Shown: positions 44,086 to 56,750 of the stretch, piece after piece
How the letters are laid out: every line of letters begins with the position of its first letter
Numbering within the stretch: position 1 is the first letter of the stretch
Source of the DNA: Favolaschia claudopus
Lineage: Eukaryota > Basidiomycota > Agaricomycetes > Agaricales > Mycenaceae
DNA length: 64,000 bases
Direction of reading: 5' to 3'
Assembly: GCA_037176885.1 (NCBI GenBank)
Contig: JAWWNJ010000017.1
Span: 62,001-126,000, forward strand
Position numbers and translations under genes: made by a program
The notes under the pieces: model-generated
What the model was told of the DNA's origin: nothing
Databases searched by the model: none
What the model saw: only the letters and a program-made list of their open reading frames with translations

Positions 44086-47000
44086 CTAACGATTGTTATT
44101 CGCATTTTTTTTCTCCTTCCGTGATATGCGCGTCAACAGCTTTTTCGCCTTCTGATACTCAGCGTCCTCCTCGCTCGAATCGTCCCAGATATCGGCCGGG
44201 TCGGGTCTTGGTCGGCTCCACGGTGCATGCCGGCTTTCCGTATCGTCCTCATCGTCCGTATCGTCAATCGCAGGCGGCGTAGTCGAGAATGTCGGCTGCA
44301 ACGACACCCGCACGCTCTTCCTCCGCTGCGGCGCGACCGTCGAGCCCGTTGGCGTTGAGGCCGAGCTGGCGGAGAGGTCCGACCCGCCATACCCATAGTC
44401 CTCGATCAGCTGTTGCGTCTGGCTTTGGACTGGGCTGTCGTGGAAAGGTATATGTCCATTCGCATATTCGTGCGGCGGGGGTGTGGGCGGTTTGCCGTGG
44501 TCGAGCTCATGCTCCGTCTCGTCTCCGTCGTCATTGAACGTCTCGAGTCCAGTTTCGTAAGAAGAGATGGACGCGCCGTCGTCAGAGTCATCCTGCGCTT
44601 TCTCTGATGCCTCGTCCTCGACCACAGCTTTCTCTTTCCCCTTTCCTTCCCATTCGAAGTCCCGACGCCATTGAGAATCGGAGCAGGAACTGGTATAGGG
44701 ACGGGCACAAGTAAGGGCGGCGGCGCCTTGACAGGGATCGGAGCGGACAAAGGTGGAGGCGGAGGCGCGGGCGTGGATATCGGCGAAGTAGTTACTCGAA
44801 GTGCACTGCGTAAAGGTGACTTGGCAGGCCGCTTCAACGAGGACGAGGGAGTCAAAGACGACGCCGGAGACGCCGTGCCGGATGCTCCAGAGCTTCCCGC
44901 TGCCTCTGGCCCAGCAAACGAGGCAGGTACAGCTGGCGTCGTGTACGCGGAGGCAGACGGCAAAAACAAGGATCCTGGCGCTCGAGGAAGACCGTCGATG
45001 GAAGCTCCGGTACTAACTGTTCGTCCCCGAACGCTAGACGCATCGGGGCGTGGCGCCTTGACCTCTACAAGACCGCCACTCCCACTTCCGCTGCTACTAA
45101 CGCTATTATACCCCTTCCACCCATCCCGATTAGCTCGCGCGACGTCCTCCACGATGCTCATCAGACTGACGCTCTCAGCCGGAAAACGCGGAGCCGGATG
45201 CACAGGCATACTTGAGCGTCTTTCCGCCCGCGTCGTCGTCGGCGTGGTTTTCGGCACCGATGGAACGGAAGGAACAAGCGCCTCTGCAGATGCGCTATTC
45301 CCGGTTACGCCCAGCGAAGCACGACGTTTCTGTCGCGGTGAGATCACGAGCAGCTCCGCCGTCGAGTCGGAGTTCGCAGTGACATTGGTGCTCGCCACAC
45401 TACGGATAGTGCTCTCAGCGCTCCGCACGGATCCTTTGCCTTTGGTACTCTTCTTCCGCTTGACCAGCGTCGCATTTGGTGATGTCGTCCCGCTATCGCT
45501 CATCCACCCCTTCTCCTCCACATCAGGAAGCTGAGCGAAAAGGCCCTGCCCATCAACCCACTCTCCCGCCTTCCGCGCGCTATCTTCAGTCAGCCCTCTT
45601 CTCCGACGAGACCCTACATCGCTCACGACACGAGGACGCGGTGTGACGACCGGTGTCGGCTCGCTGAAAACATCGGCATCGCTATCTTCGTCCGCCTTGC
45701 CCTTCCCCCATCTCCGTTTACTCTTCTCTCTATCTCCCCCACCGATATCACTGCCACCTTTACGCCCGAATAGGCCGCGGATGCTGCCGAAGAATCCGGA
45801 ACTGCTCTTGGTAGGGACGCTCAGCGTGCTACTCCCATACGTGGATTCCCGCCGGAGCGTCCCAGGTCTTTGTAGCGTGCCCTCGCGCCTCAACACCCCG
45901 CCACCGCCCTTCGTGCCGGCCGCGAACCTCGGATTCTCAACAACTTTGAGCGGTCCCGTAGGCGCGTCGTCTTCCGCAACGCTGCTCCCATCGTTATCCT
46001 CCCCGTCAGTATTCTGCGTCAAGTTTTCCTCAGTTATACGTCGGGCGAGGACACGCTGCGCATATGGAAGTAGCGGAAACGGCGCATGGTCCTTCACGGC
46101 ATGTGCTGGCGGAAGACTCATCGCTCCAGGAGACACCATCGAATGCGAGTCCAATGACGAAGGCGGCGGTAGTGACGCGTTGCTGTATATATGCTGCTGT
46201 GGATCGGCAAACAAGTTGATCTGGGAGGCAGACTGCGACGGCGCGAGAGAGACGTCCGACCCTGTTCGGACGCCGGGCAGCGGTTTGTTGGGGTCAGGCG
46301 GGGGGAGGCGGTGCGGCTCATTAGTGCCGCCATGCGCAGACAAGACGCCGGCCTTTCCTGCCTCATTCCATCGCAGACCGCATTCCGCTAGCGCCCGGCA
46401 GCGCTGGACGAGCCCCTCGCTCACTAGTGCGGCTCGGTGAGCGTTGAGTTCATTTTCTTTGGCCGCAAGGTGCGCCTCACAGGCTTGCAATTCGTTTTGA
46501 GCCGCTGCAAGTTTGGAGTTGACGGTGTTTGTGGAAGGAAAGGAAGCCTGTGACTGGGAGATAGGGAGGGCAGAGGAAGAATGGGGAGATATGCTGGGTT
46601 TGGAAGCTTTGATGAGCCTAGTCACGCTGTGAATGTAAATTCAGTGTCAATCCCCCGTCTGCGAGAGGAATATGGAAGAAGAGCCCCAGCATCAGGAAAG
46701 TACTCTAGTCGGTTTCAATGGCTGTGCGAGCTAATCACAGAGGTTGTACTCTGAGAGCCATAAGCGTTTGGAACGACGCCAGTACTAGTATAGAAACGAG
46801 GTAATAGGCCCAAACCTCGAAAAAAGAAACTGAACGAGTCTGAATCAATCCATCGTTCGCATAGGGCCTGCACCGAGCGTTCCGTCAACCGTACTCGTCA
46901 ATAATGACGACGTACAAGCGAGCGAGCCTCTCACGATCAGCGCTCGGAGATGAAGCCCGACAAACGGGCACTACTGCACAATGCGTGAACCCCGCAGAAG

Positions 47001-47349
47001 ACCTGAACGCGTACAACCCTTCGGATAGAGCGAAGAAAACTCACAGAATTTCCCTATCACGCATGATATTTCCCACCTCATCCTCTAACGCCTTCAATCC
47101 CTTCAAATAGTCGCGCCAGCGGTCAACAGCAACCGCATAGTTTCTGAGAGCGTCATCTGCAGCAGCCAGAGAGTTTGCTACGGCCAGTATAAGGTGTGCC
47201 GAAGCAGGAGAAGAGGCCGAAGCGTAGGCAGTCACAGAAGCGATTGACGCATTTGAATGGTCAAGTAGAGTCGCGAGATGCTTTGCATAGTCTTTTTCTT
47301 GAGTGAGAAGGTTGGCCAGAAGTCGCGAGTCCGCTGGGCGGTGGACCAT
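44086..47349 (-). CDS. BAR-like coiled-coil protein with long Ser/Pro-rich tail
   Basis: The first exon (47349 down to 47043) encodes MVHRPADSRLLANLLTQEKD and further helices (DALRNYAVAVDRWRDYLKGL). An intron GTGAGT...TTCACAG joins it to VTRLIKASKPS (46625 region). The first 200 residues (helices, AAQNELQACEAHLAAKENEL) resemble a BAR-type membrane-binding coiled coil such as yeast Ivy1. This is a tentative reading. The middle is Ser/Pro-rich and includes SGFFGSIRGLFGRKGG. The end is acidic: WRRDFEWEGKGKEKAVVEDE, then DDTDDEDDTESRHAPWSR and finally RKEKKNANNNR. A frame change between the two long ORFs (about 44640-44800) implies one more intron that I could not place exactly. Long open frames on the plus strand here are antisense shadows caused by GC-rich codons. 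Confidence 0.65.
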
Positions 47350-48302
47350 AGAGGCCAGCAGCGACGATTAGAGCCAATAAACACGAAAAATCCAGAAATC
47401 TGAGGTGAAAGTTGAGGAAAAGCCGAACTAGCAGGATGACGGCATCAAGTTGCTCAAATCATCCCGTTCCCAGACAGTTCGGTCTTGTTCTGAACCTCTT
47501 GACCATTGAAATTCTGTTTCTTTTCTGTGAGCTCAGCTTGCAAGCGTCGAATTCGCGAATAACTCGACGATAACCGCGTCGAATAACTCGATGATAACCC
47601 ATTCGAACGGCCCCAAGCTCTACTACGAATTTTGGGAGCAGATGCGTCGGAGCAGGTCCCTAAAAGGTCCCACTATCGAACCTCTCGTGCCAGCGAGTGG
47701 GCTCTTACCCATTGTCTATCTACTCTATGCGACTCTATGCGACTATGCTTCTTCCCTACGGCCGTTCGCCAACCAAATGAAATCCCCAGAAGAATATACG
47801 ATGCACTGATACGTACCCTATAGGTAAACTCAGGCCTCTCCCACTCCCCACACCACGAAACGCTAGAAAATGGGCGAGTTCCATTATTTCCGGTACTTAG
47901 AGGATGGGAACTCACCGGCCTGCTCCATCATTCCCAGAATCCGCTTGCACCAAACCTCTCGAAATGCTGATTCCACAACGTCGCGGCCTGTCGTGGCCGA
48001 GCGCTGAGCCTGCCCAGCGCTCGCACCTTTGATGGTAGTATCGTACCTAGTTCCTTGACGTTGGGAGGACCAGGCCTCGTATCCTTCTGCACCTCGGAGC
48101 ATGCTTGCGGCAAAACCGGAGCCTCGTAGATGCAAAAGCTATCTAGGCTACTCTATACACGGGCTCCCCTACCAGGATTCACCAAATTCTCGATGACTAC
48201 AACACCTCCTTGTTTCGGTTGGTCACCTGGCGGTTTTCCTATACTTGAATTCGGAAAAAGGTCCGTGGAATCCATAGTCATAGCCCGGAACAACTGTGCA
48301 GA
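47350..48302. other. Intergenic with a short tandem repeat
   Basis: No supported gene. A 24-bp unit (TCGAATAACTCGA.GATAACC) is present twice at about 47553-47600. A minus-strand ORF at 47884-48135 has no family match that I know. Confidence 0.45.
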
Positions 48303-49630
48303 TTAAGAGCTGAGAGATGCGGAAATTTCGCTTGGAACGGAAATCCAATTTTCGCCCCCGGTTCCCAAGTATATCTCCATCCCACTTGCTGCGAGTTCTT
48401 GCAGACCCGCATAGACAACAGGGTCTGGCCTGGGAGGATCCTGAAGAAGGGATCGGGGTTTCTGTAACGTCAGCGACGCGTAGACGAGTTTGGATCGACG
48501 ATCGGAGAGTATTGTGAAAAGTTTTGAGTGGGATGACTCTGAAACGTCACTGTGGCAGTTTCTAATTTTCAGAGTCCCCAGATCCGGCAGATATTGCGAT
48601 GAGTCTGAGAGGGCGGAGAGAAAGACGCCCAGGAACGACGATCCGATATTGTATTCGATGATTAGGTCGAGGGAAACCAGAGTGGGTACCAGACGGAAGC
48701 ATTCCATCACGTCGAGAAAGAAGGGATCGCGGCGGGTGGCAAACAATAGAGACAGCTTTTGTAGAGGAGGTGAAGAATGCCGAAGAAAGGAGGAGAGATC
48801 AATGGGCGTAACATAGCTGAGTTCGAGACAAAGTGATTGTAGAACAGGGAGTGTAAGATGATTCAGGATTGTATTATTCTGGTTAACGGTCCTATCCTCG
48901 AAGCTGTCTAGCTGGCCCAGAGACAAATCAACCAGGCAGGGAAGGGTCAACCGGCCTAAAGTAGATTCATCTCGTTCGAGTGTGCTACAGTAACACGAAA
49001 GTCGAATGTAAATCTGACGATGTTAGGCACCAGGCCCAAAAGTGTCAGAATTGCGGAGCAATCGATGAGGGCCCAGTCTTCGTCGTCAGAATATATGCCC
49101 CCAATTTCAAGCGATTCAAGTCTGGGAAGTGACACAAGGCCATCCAGAGAATCACTGTCGAGGTCAACGTCTTGCTGGTATAGACTGAGATGCTTTATCT
49201 GTTTGGCGTATCGCGCGAGGAAAGCAACAAGATCGAAATCCAGGGCAGTATGGATGTGGATGCATAACGCATGACCACGAGCCCGACTTCCCCAAAGCTC
49301 TAAAGTTTGGATTTGTGGGCGATCGAGATAGATAGTGGTCCATAAATCCGGCATAGACAGTGCTATGTCGGGCCATGCGCTGCAGATATTCAGCAAGAGC
49401 ATCGGAACACTGTGGGCGGCGGGTTTCGGGGGATCTTCCGGTAAACATTGAAGGAAGATCTGGGATGACAGCTCGAGAGGTAGTCGGGAGATAGGATCGC
49501 GAAGAGAGTTGAGCTCGCGCTGGGCAACGCTTTTCTCTCGATACAACTGCTTCAGAACCTCCTCTTGCACTTCAATCTCTGCGCAGACTTTTTCAATGCG
49601 TACTTCGACTTCAAGTTCTTCCGCCGACAT
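48303..49630 (-). pseudogene. F-box protein pseudogene, left copy of an inverted pair
   Basis: It begins MSAEELEVEVRIEKVCAEIE, then has the F-box (SRLPLELSSQIFLQCLP), VPMLLLNICSAW, and leucine-rich stretches. At about 48985 five extra bases (CTGTA in the sense strand, compared with the 56751 copy) shift the frame and lead to a stop at 48956. Beyond it the downstream frame is open to ISVPSEISASLSS. Apart from this one indel the gene is intact, so loss is recent. The protein part RPQIQTLELWGSRARGHALC is identical to that in the copy at 56751-58054. It belongs to the same F-box/LRR family as the genes at 967 and 4172. Confidence 0.75.
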
Positions 49631-50214
49631 TCTGCTCTCGTGAATAGGGAGTGATTAGAAGCTAGCCAAATTCACTGCGCTGATTCTTGCCATACCTGCT
49701 GTTCAGAAACGTAGACTAAGCACAGGACCGGGTACGTTTTGCAAATGGGCAAGGGAGACCGCAAGTAGTGGTTCACGCCGTCGAAGCTCAGTAGCGGCAC
49801 TGTGACGTGTTCAAGGCAGTCACCGGCAACGACAAGGCTGGCTACCAGGCGAGAGGTTCTCTGTGGATGAACCAACTGTCTGTACAAAACTTGGACGGTC
49901 TTGAACGAATGATTTTTAGAATCGCCTTGATGTTATGATCTGGCTACTTGCTGGTTACTGGCACTTTCTTTTGAAAAGATGCTTTATCGATGCACGAACC
50001 TATGACTCGAGATACGGTTGAGATGTTTGGAAGCAAGCAAGTTGCAAGAGGTTGCAAGCAAGAAGAAAGAGAGGATTTTCGAGTTCCGATCAAGTCGCAC
50101 GCCCACTGGCCAATGATAGTTCCACTTCGCCTTCACTAGTGCTTCACTGGTCGCGACGATTCAAAGCAGATTAGTATTATACTTGTACATAGTAACATTT
50201 GGATGATCCCGGAA
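49631..50214. other. Intergenic
   Basis: No supported gene. A 71-aa minus-strand ORF at 49672-49887 (SLVVAGDCLEHVTVPLLSFD) lies just upstream of the F-box pseudogene and could be a remnant exon. Confidence 0.45.
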
Positions 50215-53200
50215 TTATTGCAGTACGCCCATCTCTTTCCCCACCTCTTTCAAACAATCTCGAGCAAGTACTCGAGCGTCTAATTCTATTGAGTTGTCTG
50301 CCTGCGACGATGAAGCTTTATCCACGGCTCCCTGAAGTACCCACGTTGACGGGGCCTTGCGTGGGATAGACGCGATCTCGCAGAGTACGGGGTAGAAGTG
50401 GAAAAGATGCGCGATAGACGATCGCTTGACCGCATCCGCTATCAGAAGCGACGGACTAAGGGATGTGTCGACAGCTGCAAGGGTTGGTCAACATCTGGGT
50501 GTAGGAACATACGAGCAGCTTACCAGGTTGCTCGACAGCAACAGTTGACGGCTCCTCTGAAACGGCGGCCCACAAAGACCCTGACCACAGTCGCAGCTCG
50601 CGCAGTTTGCGGAGCACATACAGCAACTCATCTTCTCGAGCCCGAGGGAATGGAAGGTTCCCGCGTAATGCCTCGTCAGCGACGTAGCCGACTAGAACAC
50701 TCCTACACCTAGTGAGCAGCGACGGAAGACTCAGCGCCGCCAGCCTCCTGCGCGAAGGTTCTTGATCTATAGAGCGCAAAATGAGTACAGCGTCAAGGAA
50801 AGTAACGAGAAGCGGACCTCGAGTTGTGTTGGAGCATATCAAGAACAGGAGGTCGAAACACCAGTACGAAAAGCGTTCACGAGGAACAAGTGCTCCGTTC
50901 TGGGTGGTACCGTTTTCATACTGCCCATCCATCTCAATCTTGACGAACTCTCGCGAACCAGATGACGAAACCGGCGAGTGGGGATTAGACCCCACCTCAC
51001 TTTCGTACAAGCGGCTTCCTTGTTGGAGAACTCTCGCGAGTTGGCCTACAAGTGCATCTGGCACACGCTTGTCCCCAAGGTGAGGAACAACGTCAATTTC
51101 GAGAGCTCCAATTAGGGCGAGATCGAAATTCTCCTCCTCTTCTTGTTTTTCCAGAGGGAAGGTTTCCGTGGCCGAACTGGCGGGAAATAAGTAAAATTCG
51201 AGATGCGAAGGCACTCGTACCAATCTGCCAGAATTCCGCCTCTGAAGACGTCAAGCACCTGCCTCCAGATACCCTCAATGTGCTCGTCAGGAATTCCTGC
51301 GAAGGAGTATCAGCCAGAGATCTATGGATCTAGGTGTAGCACTTACCGCTTCCCAACGTCTGCATGGGGGCGACACACTCTTTCACAATTTTCAGGAAAT
51401 TCGAGGTCGCGGTTTTCCACAAAGGAGGGTCATGACCGAACTTGGAGGCGGGAGGACACTCGTATTTCAGCTTTACAGGAATAGAGTACGCCTGTACATG
51501 CGACTGAGTGACCAGAACAAAAAATGAAAATAAATGGAAACCCATACCGAAAGAACGGCCTCAATGGTTCCGTCGACGAATATCTCCTCTCGCTCCTTGA
51601 ATCGTAAAAATAGATCGACCAACATCGGCATGACTTTCTTCGCGAGTGCGATGTAGGTGACACGCTTTTGAGGCGTCTGGGTTTTCGGATTTGCGGGAAC
51701 ATCAAACGCTGCAAGGAACGGAAGCGTTGCGAACTCAGAAAGATCGCTCATGATCAGGGACGGGCAGCCATGTGCAGAAAGATCGATGCCGACGATAGTA
51801 TCGAGAACGATGGACTGAAAAGGGTTCCAGAATCTAAATGTAGCCCAGAGGAACGCCTCGTACCTGAACAGGGGGTAGCTGATCTATGTCTGGTCGATAA
51901 TCCGGCGAGCTGGGATACGTGAGGATTCCTGTGGGAGCTGTTTGTGGGCGAGACAGGTATATCATGAACTGGGCACTGACCTTTGAGTATCGCCATGAGC
52001 TGCGTGAGGCGCTCCAAGGGCCACTCCTCTCCATCGAGGGAACGACTGGTACTCCGCGTACACCGAACAACGTCCATGAACGCCACCAGACTCTCTTGCG
52101 TGAATGGTTTATGGGGACTGTCCGAGTGAGGGGAAACCGTATTCCCTCTTCGCATAATGGCTTCCCCGACGCTGTCCGCCATCGTCCACACCCGTTGCCA
52201 GATCTCAGCCACTTTAGACTTGACGTCTGCCGAAGCAGCAGAGGATGCTTTGATTGCTTTCTCAAGCGACCGCAAAGCTGGGGGACTAATGGAGCGGTTA
52301 TCAAGTAATACCGTATCCTGAATGTGATTGACAAAGATATTCCAGGCGTCGACAAACGACTCGAGATGGATGATCTTTGATGAAAGGAAGTCGTGGAATA
52401 TTGAACCAACGGACTGCAGAGCGAGGGTCTTTGAATCATCCCAAGCTTGTCCGGGAGGGATCGTGGCAGTGGTCATCGACGATGCATCGGAGACCGGTAG
52501 AGGAGAAGAGGTTGGGAACCGCCGAATCTCTGTTGTCAACGAGTCGAGAAGGGGAAACGTAACTTTCCAGATGCACTGGTCCCATGTATCCAAACTCAAG
52601 GTCGCGCCATACAGCTGCATCGTCCGGAACAATGTCTGAATAGCGCCGTCGCGTACTTCTGGCCGGGCATCCGTACCGAGACCCAATACCTCGAGGAGGA
52701 GGAACATCCAAAGCGAATTGTATTCGGGCTCTTCCTCAGCATTCTTGCGCTTCGACTGAATTGCATCCGAAACGCTCCACAACAAGCTTGCAGCAGCGGT
52801 CAAAGCAATATTCGTGTCAGCTTGACGGCCAAACTGCGCGAGAGTGCTGATGCACAGCCGAAGATGGGCGGGCGAGAGGGAGGACACGGAGTTGCAGACG
52901 AGAGTCAACGATTGGAATGCAATCTTGACGAGTGCTGAATAACTCTTCTCGCTCGGGTTCCCTAACCCAAGAGGCAGTGGTCTGCGAAGCGATGGCGAGG
53001 CCGGGGAAGCCAATTCAGATGGCGAGTCAAGGGAAGTACTCGGTGCGGGCGGTAGAGGTTTACACACGCTTGCGAGCATCTCGAATATTGTCTCCCAACC
53101 GACGACGAGCGTGTGTCCCGAGGCCTCAAGAATCTGATGCAGCGTCTCCAGCCCCATGCGCCGCAACTCAACACTCGTGCTTGTGCTCGAACTTACACCT

Positions 53201-56200
53201 CCGGCCGAAGCGTCAGGAATTATCTGCTGTGCCAGAACGTCGAGGACGCGTTTCTGCACCTGGGCTTGCAGATCTCCAGTGGTCGATATATTCCGGGGAA
53301 CGATGACGAGGACCTCGTCGAGAACTCGTGCAGCTTGTATTCGAATGGATTGGGGAGCATATGGCAAACCGACTATGCAAAGGAGATGTTTAGTGATTAT
53401 GTCCCATGCGACATCTGGGGAGCGGTATATTAAGCGGTGGATATTGAGGAGAGCGACACCGCCGAGTTTGTTGATCCCAAAGTCGCCGGAACGCTGGAGA
53501 TTATCCCTTCAGTAACGAGCTACATCAGACGCGAAACGGAACACACCAGCGTGCGAGGGAGGTGAATTCCACTGACCCGCCTTCGATGCGCAGCCTCTAT
53601 TTTCGGAGTCAAAGTAGCAGGATCATCCAAGCTGATTCTCTCCGACGCCTCCACAACCTGCCCTTCCTCCGTCTGCATCCCCACCATCTCCGCACTCAAC
53701 TTGCACAAAGCGTTCGTGAAATGCCGGAACGCGTCGTCCTCAAGATTCTTCGACGCGTCGAATAGCCGCTGAATCGCACCCTGCAGCGCCTCCGGTTCTA
53801 AATCAGATAAAAGCGCATGTCGTGACCCAGTAGCGCCGCTGCTCGACACCGTGCGGCTCCCCGCAGGGCGTTTAGTTCCCGCTGCACCCGCCTTCGACGT
53901 AAGGACATAGTCCGCGTTCTGCAGCGCCTCGAGAATGCCGAACCAGCTCTCGCCCAGGCTGCCGGCCAGGAAGAGTGCGCTCGCCACGAGCACCTTCAGA
54001 CATGCGAGATTGCGATCTGACAAGCCGGGAGGCTGCGCGGGACCCGTCGAGAAACCAAGATTCTCAGACAACGACGCGGCTGAGCGAGGCGTTTGGAGCT
54101 CGGAGCCGTAGGAGTGGTCGAGGCTTGAGACGACGCGAGTAGGCACGGCGAACTTGGACAAGCTAGTGAAGAAGGCGTCGCGCGGGGTAGTGAGCCCGAG
54201 CATACCAGCTACATTCGTCATGGCTTGATAGCTGGCGAGTACCTCGACGAAGAGGTCGTCGGAGAGATTCGTGGCGATGACGAATGACAGGGCAGCAAGG
54301 AGGGCAGGCCACCCGCTTTCAATTATCTGAGACACGATGCGTAATTGAGCAGTCGAGGGGTCCTGGTCCGGTAACGACGCGAGCTCAAGGGCGGGCGGAG
54401 CACGTATCACCGCTTCTCCTGCTGCACGCGGGCGCTGTATGACAATAGTGCTGTACAGTGGTCCGGTGAAGGCTGCGAAACCTTCGCAGAGCGAGACGAT
54501 GCATTGGACCGCCAGCAGGTATATATATGATTCGGGTATTGGAGGCGCATCAGCCTTGTCGAGCTGGTCAATGCTGAAACTTTATCAGCGACGAAATATA
54601 GGCTCGTTCAACGGAAACCATACCACTGCAGTTTCATTGCCGAGCCTTGCAGACTCAATCCACCCGAAGACCCCATCATGCCAACAACCCCGGACACTGT
54701 GGCGCTTGCAGCTGTGGCGACCATTCCAGCCATACCCGCCACATCCAGCCCGTACCCCGAGTTCGATGCGCCAGTGGCATTGTCGGGCAGCACCCCGACG
54801 CCGAAGATCTGCGTCGAAACGCCTAGAAGAGCCGGTTTCTCGGTCACCAGGCGCTTGAGAGCCGAGATGAGAGCCGTGAAGACATTTGAGCCTGTGTGGC
54901 GTGCGTCATATCGAGCCCAGACGTTTCGCATTAGCTGCGCATCGCTGCAGAGACTGTGATACTACTGAGTAGGGAAGCACGGGGATAGGTTGAGACCCAC
55001 CCTCGCATGATCTCCATTGCCAAAACACGCATCCACTGCGGACGCGGACCTTGCTCAGACTGCTCGGAGTGGTCCTCCCCAACGATCTTGATGAGTAGCG
55101 TCAGGAATATCTCGGCCTCGGTCTCGAGCTCGAGTGAGAATTGTTTGAGAAGTAGGAACACCACACGGGTGCAGCGTAGAGTAAGTGGAAACAGCGGTCG
55201 GTCCGAAAGCGCTTTGAGGAGTAAAGGGCAGAGGTGCAGTTGGAGAAGCAGCACCAGCTCTGCGTGCTGCGACGAACCGTCAGCATAGAACGCAAAGCAA
55301 ATATGTATGACTGTTTCGTTACCCACGTTGCGGAACAGATCGTGATAATTCGTCAGTACGCTCTCTATCAGCTCCAGCGCAAAGGTCTTGTGGAGAAACT
55401 CGAGCTTGAGGAAATTGGGCTTTTCCGAGTTGGCCAGGAGACACAGGTCTTCGAAGACAGAGAACGCGTCGCGTGCAGAAGGCCCGAGAGACTTTGTGGT
55501 TCCATTGGGAAGCTTCATCTCGACCCACTGAGCGGGATCAGGGTCGTCTCGTCTGTCTTCATCGACCATTTTGTCGAATACGAACATGACGAGCTGGCGA
55601 AGCGTTGCCGCTGCGGTAGAGGATACCACCGCAATCTTGGATTCTTGCAATTTGAAACACAGAAGAAGTGCCTTGTCACATACTCGTAAACCTCAGAAAG
55701 TTCGATGGACAAGTGACGCACCTCGCCCAATAAACTTCCGTGTACCGCAGGGAAATTGGTGACCAGAGAAAGAAGCGTCTGTAAAATTCGGAGCTGGATA
55801 TCGACGCCCTGGGTCATGGCATCGCTCATGGTGTTGATGATGAGTTCGACGGCGGACTGCGGAACGGCTTTGAGGGCTATTAACCGCTGGAGAGAACCCA
55901 AGGAGATTGCGACGACTTTGGCATTCTTGGTCGCACAACCCATGAAGACGGGTCGAAGGAGATCATCGGATTGAGGGCCATCTATAGTGTCGTTCGTGAA
56001 TACGCTCGTAGTATACGATCCCACCGCGACAAACCTGAAGCCAAATGAGCTGTAGCTTGCTCCGGAGACGCCCGAAGGATTGCTAAGGATTTTTCTGCGG
56101 CCTTCAGAGCTTCATTCAAGCAGGCAAGAAGACGATGAGTATGGACCAACCTCGCGGATGTCGGGGTGTTTTCTACGAGTTTCACTGGCCAACGACTGAG

Positions 56201-56281
56201 AAAATTTCGTCAATTTCGCCAGGATTCGAGACGTAGAGCGCGCACCTGGAGTTCGGTCACCAAGAATGCGAGAGAGCTCAT
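50215..56281 (-). CDS. MON2: MON2 homologue, Golgi/endosome trafficking scaffold
   Basis: A 6.1-kb gene with about 15 short introns. The first exon is MSSLAFLVTELQ (ATG 56279-56281), followed by SLASETRRKHPDIRE and AAEKSLAILRASPEQATAHL. The DCB region follows with LLRPVFMGCATKNAKVVAIS, AVELIINTMSDAMTQGVDIQ and LQTLLSLVTNFPAVHGSLLG. Then comes the HUS-like region (VSSTAAATLRQLVMFVFDKM; FLHKTFALELIESVLTNYHD), long HEAT-type helices, and the conserved C-terminal region (MGLETLHQILEASGHTLVVG then WETIFEML; LRGNLPFPRAREDELLYVLR then KLRELRLWSGSLWAA; AHLFHFYPVLCEIASIPRKA). The last residues are ARDCLKEVGKEMGVLQ, with the stop at 50215-50217. MON2 is a large peripheral Golgi protein related to Sec7 ArfGEFs but without the Sec7 domain. 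It acts with Dop1 and Neo1 in retrograde sorting. Order and length fit the family. Confidence 0.88.
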
Positions 56282-56750
56282 CGTCCACTATAACATGAGC
56301 GCGACGTTGCAGGTGGTGATGACGGAAGAAGACAAGCGTAACGGACGGCTTAAGTTGCGATTGATCTCATCCGATCATCCGATCACACTTTAGACTTGCA
56401 CCTTGACTTGCACCAGACTCACTGTTCTGTGGAGAATTTGCGCTCATTGGTTCAAGGTCCAGATAATTGTATTGTAACAGCCAGCGGCGGAACACTCGTA
56501 GACTGTGGCTCCCGAAGCTCAAGTTGCTCCCAACCCTACCCTCACCTTATCAATTCGAAATTACAGCGAATCCTCCGAGTCCATTGCGTTACATATCTGA
56601 AGTCAGTGGCGAGTGTACCCGAGGCATAAAAGAGATCGTAGACGACAGAAATCTCCGACATACGAACCAGTTTCAATTCGCAAGTAAGATAGGATCCTAG
56701 GAAAGACGGTTAGCTGTCTCCACTCACTAGCAATCACCGTCGGTACTGAC
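56282..56750. other. Intergenic between MON2 and the inverted F-box copy
   Basis: No gene. It includes the divergent upstream regions of MON2 (-) and the F-box pseudogene (+). Confidence 0.5.

Noticed and set aside
44671..46440. Long plus-strand ORFs (287 and 265 aa) over the BAR-like gene.
   Set aside because: They are antisense to a GC-rich, Ser/Pro-rich coding region and have low-complexity composition without domains; they are shadow frames.
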